Shown here in pieces: positions 63,511 through 64,000 of a stretch of 64,000 nucleotides of DNA. The DNA is from Clusia tigrina (lineage: Eukaryota > Arthropoda > Insecta > Diptera > Clusiidae): the NCBI GenBank assembly GCA_920105625.2, contig OV050033.1, positions 94,862,280-94,926,279 on the forward strand, given 5' to 3'. The notes under the pieces were generated by a model. The model ran no database searches. It saw only the letters and a program-made list of their open reading frames with translations, and was not told where the DNA came from. The position numbers and the translations under genes were made by a program. Positions within the stretch are counted from its first letter, which is position 1, and every line of letters starts with the position of its first letter.

Positions 63511-64000
63511 TGTAACTTTTTACTGGAGCGTCATAAAACCTTGAAATTTTGTAACAATAAATTACTAGAGCCTCTTGTCAATTTAAACTATCGTTCAAAG
63601 CTGTGCTACCCTTGAGTCCCAAATCAAACACTGATTAAATTTCAAATGGCCCTAACTTCTATACGGTACGTCCTACACCTATCAAAGTTTGCAACATATA
63701 AATGCTTGTAACTTTTTATTGCAGCGTCATAAAACCTTGAAATGTTGTAACAATAAGGTATTCGAGCCTCTTGTCAATTTAAGCTATCGCTCAAAGCAAT
63801 GCTACCCTTGAGTCCCAAATCAAACACTGATAAAAACTCATATGGCCCTAACTTATATACGGTACGTCCTACACCTATCAAAGTTTGCAACATACAAATG
63901 CTTGTAACTTTTTACTGGAGCGTCAAAAAACTTTGAAATTTTGTAACAATAAAGTACTCGAGCCTCTTGTCAATTTAAGCTATCGCTCAAACCTATTTTA
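63511..64000 (+). repeat. Right end of window, still satellite
   Basis: About 2.5 units with 'aaattactagagcc' (63557, as at 58.46 kb), 'aataaggtattcgag' and 'aaaaactcatatggcc' (a relative of 52.6 and 60.6 kb). The window stops inside a monomer, so the array continues. Confidence 0.85.

Larger units (their letters stand above)
1..64000. repeat. 196-bp satellite array filling the window
   Basis: A single tandem array of a 196-bp monomer runs through the whole window, all units in the same orientation. Anchoring on 'gcaacat' gives starts at 1, 197, 393, 589, 785 and 981, an exact 196-bp spacing, and the same landmarks ('tactcgagcct', 'gctatcgctcaaag', 'acggtacgtcc') recur to the last base. Roughly 330 units are present. 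Departures from 196 bp are mostly 1-4 base indels plus thirteen clearly shortened units of 107-114 bp. The array has no boundary at either end. Its size and HOR structure fit centromeric or other heterochromatic satellite DNA of a eukaryote; chromosomal location and species cannot be read from it. No transposon, gene or unique spacer interrupts it. Confidence 0.98.

Noticed and set aside
1..64000. CRISPR array
   Set aside because: Repeats are regular, but there are no unique spacers: the full 196-bp unit is conserved, and unit length and context are wrong for CRISPR.
1..64000. CENP-B box
   Set aside because: The consensus monomer has no NTTCGNNNNANNCGGGN match. It contains no CGGG, and ttcg appears only in a few 'gaattcgag' variants.
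1..64000. Telomeric or subtelomeric repeat tracts, rDNA or tRNA-derived repeat
   Set aside because: No TTAGGG- or TTTAGGG-type runs, no tRNA A/B box pair with cloverleaf potential, and no rRNA-like segment were seen in the monomer.

Overview
The whole 64 kb window is one uninterrupted head-to-tail tandem satellite array. The monomer is 196 bp: taking the g of 'gcaacat' as phase 1, units start at 1, 197, 393, 589, 785 and 981. I estimate about 330 monomers in total. All lie in the same orientation. I found no unique DNA, no transposon, no RNA gene and no credible protein-coding gene, and both window ends fall inside the array. The consensus monomer is about 37% G+C with a strong strand bias (about 47 C to 26 G on the given strand). 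It has five CpG sites, about 0.8 of the number expected from its base composition.

The organism is a eukaryote, because arrays of this length and order are typical of centromeric, pericentromeric or subtelomeric heterochromatin. I cannot name the species. The near-expected CpG count argues against a typical vertebrate. On the minus strand the pattern GTTA-NNN-(C/G)CATTTG occurs twice per monomer, which recalls legume-type plant centromeric satellites from memory; this is only a weak hint.

The structure is layered. (1) Inside the monomer, two adjacent 56-bp subrepeats match at 35 of 56 positions, and a weaker third partial copy is visible. (2) Monomer variants form regional families and higher-order repeats (HORs). 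(3) Segments of 1.2 to 2.9 kb have been duplicated in tandem very recently, often with only a few differences.

Layout: 1-3876, irregular monomers with a local trimer; 3877-8182, a near-perfect 2153-bp tandem duplication; 8183-14699, a mosaic with a 1873-bp spaced duplication and the first 109-bp short monomers; 14700-20019, a 2856-bp duplication whose second copy has lost two monomers; 20020-26029, including a 1370-bp seven-monomer tandem duplication; 26030-38900, a mosaic of about 1.67-1.87 kb units marked by the 109-bp monomer; 39586-42914, nine- and eight-monomer units; 42915-48140, a six-monomer HOR of 1175 bp; 48141-51740, a mosaic; 51741-64000, a distinct variant family built by overlapping duplications of 1568, 1763 and about 7.4-8.0 kb.

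No genes act together here. The biology is that of a satellite evolving by unequal exchange or replication-based amplification. Short open frames on both strands come from the repeat itself: 196 is not a multiple of 3, so they stop within a few hundred bases.
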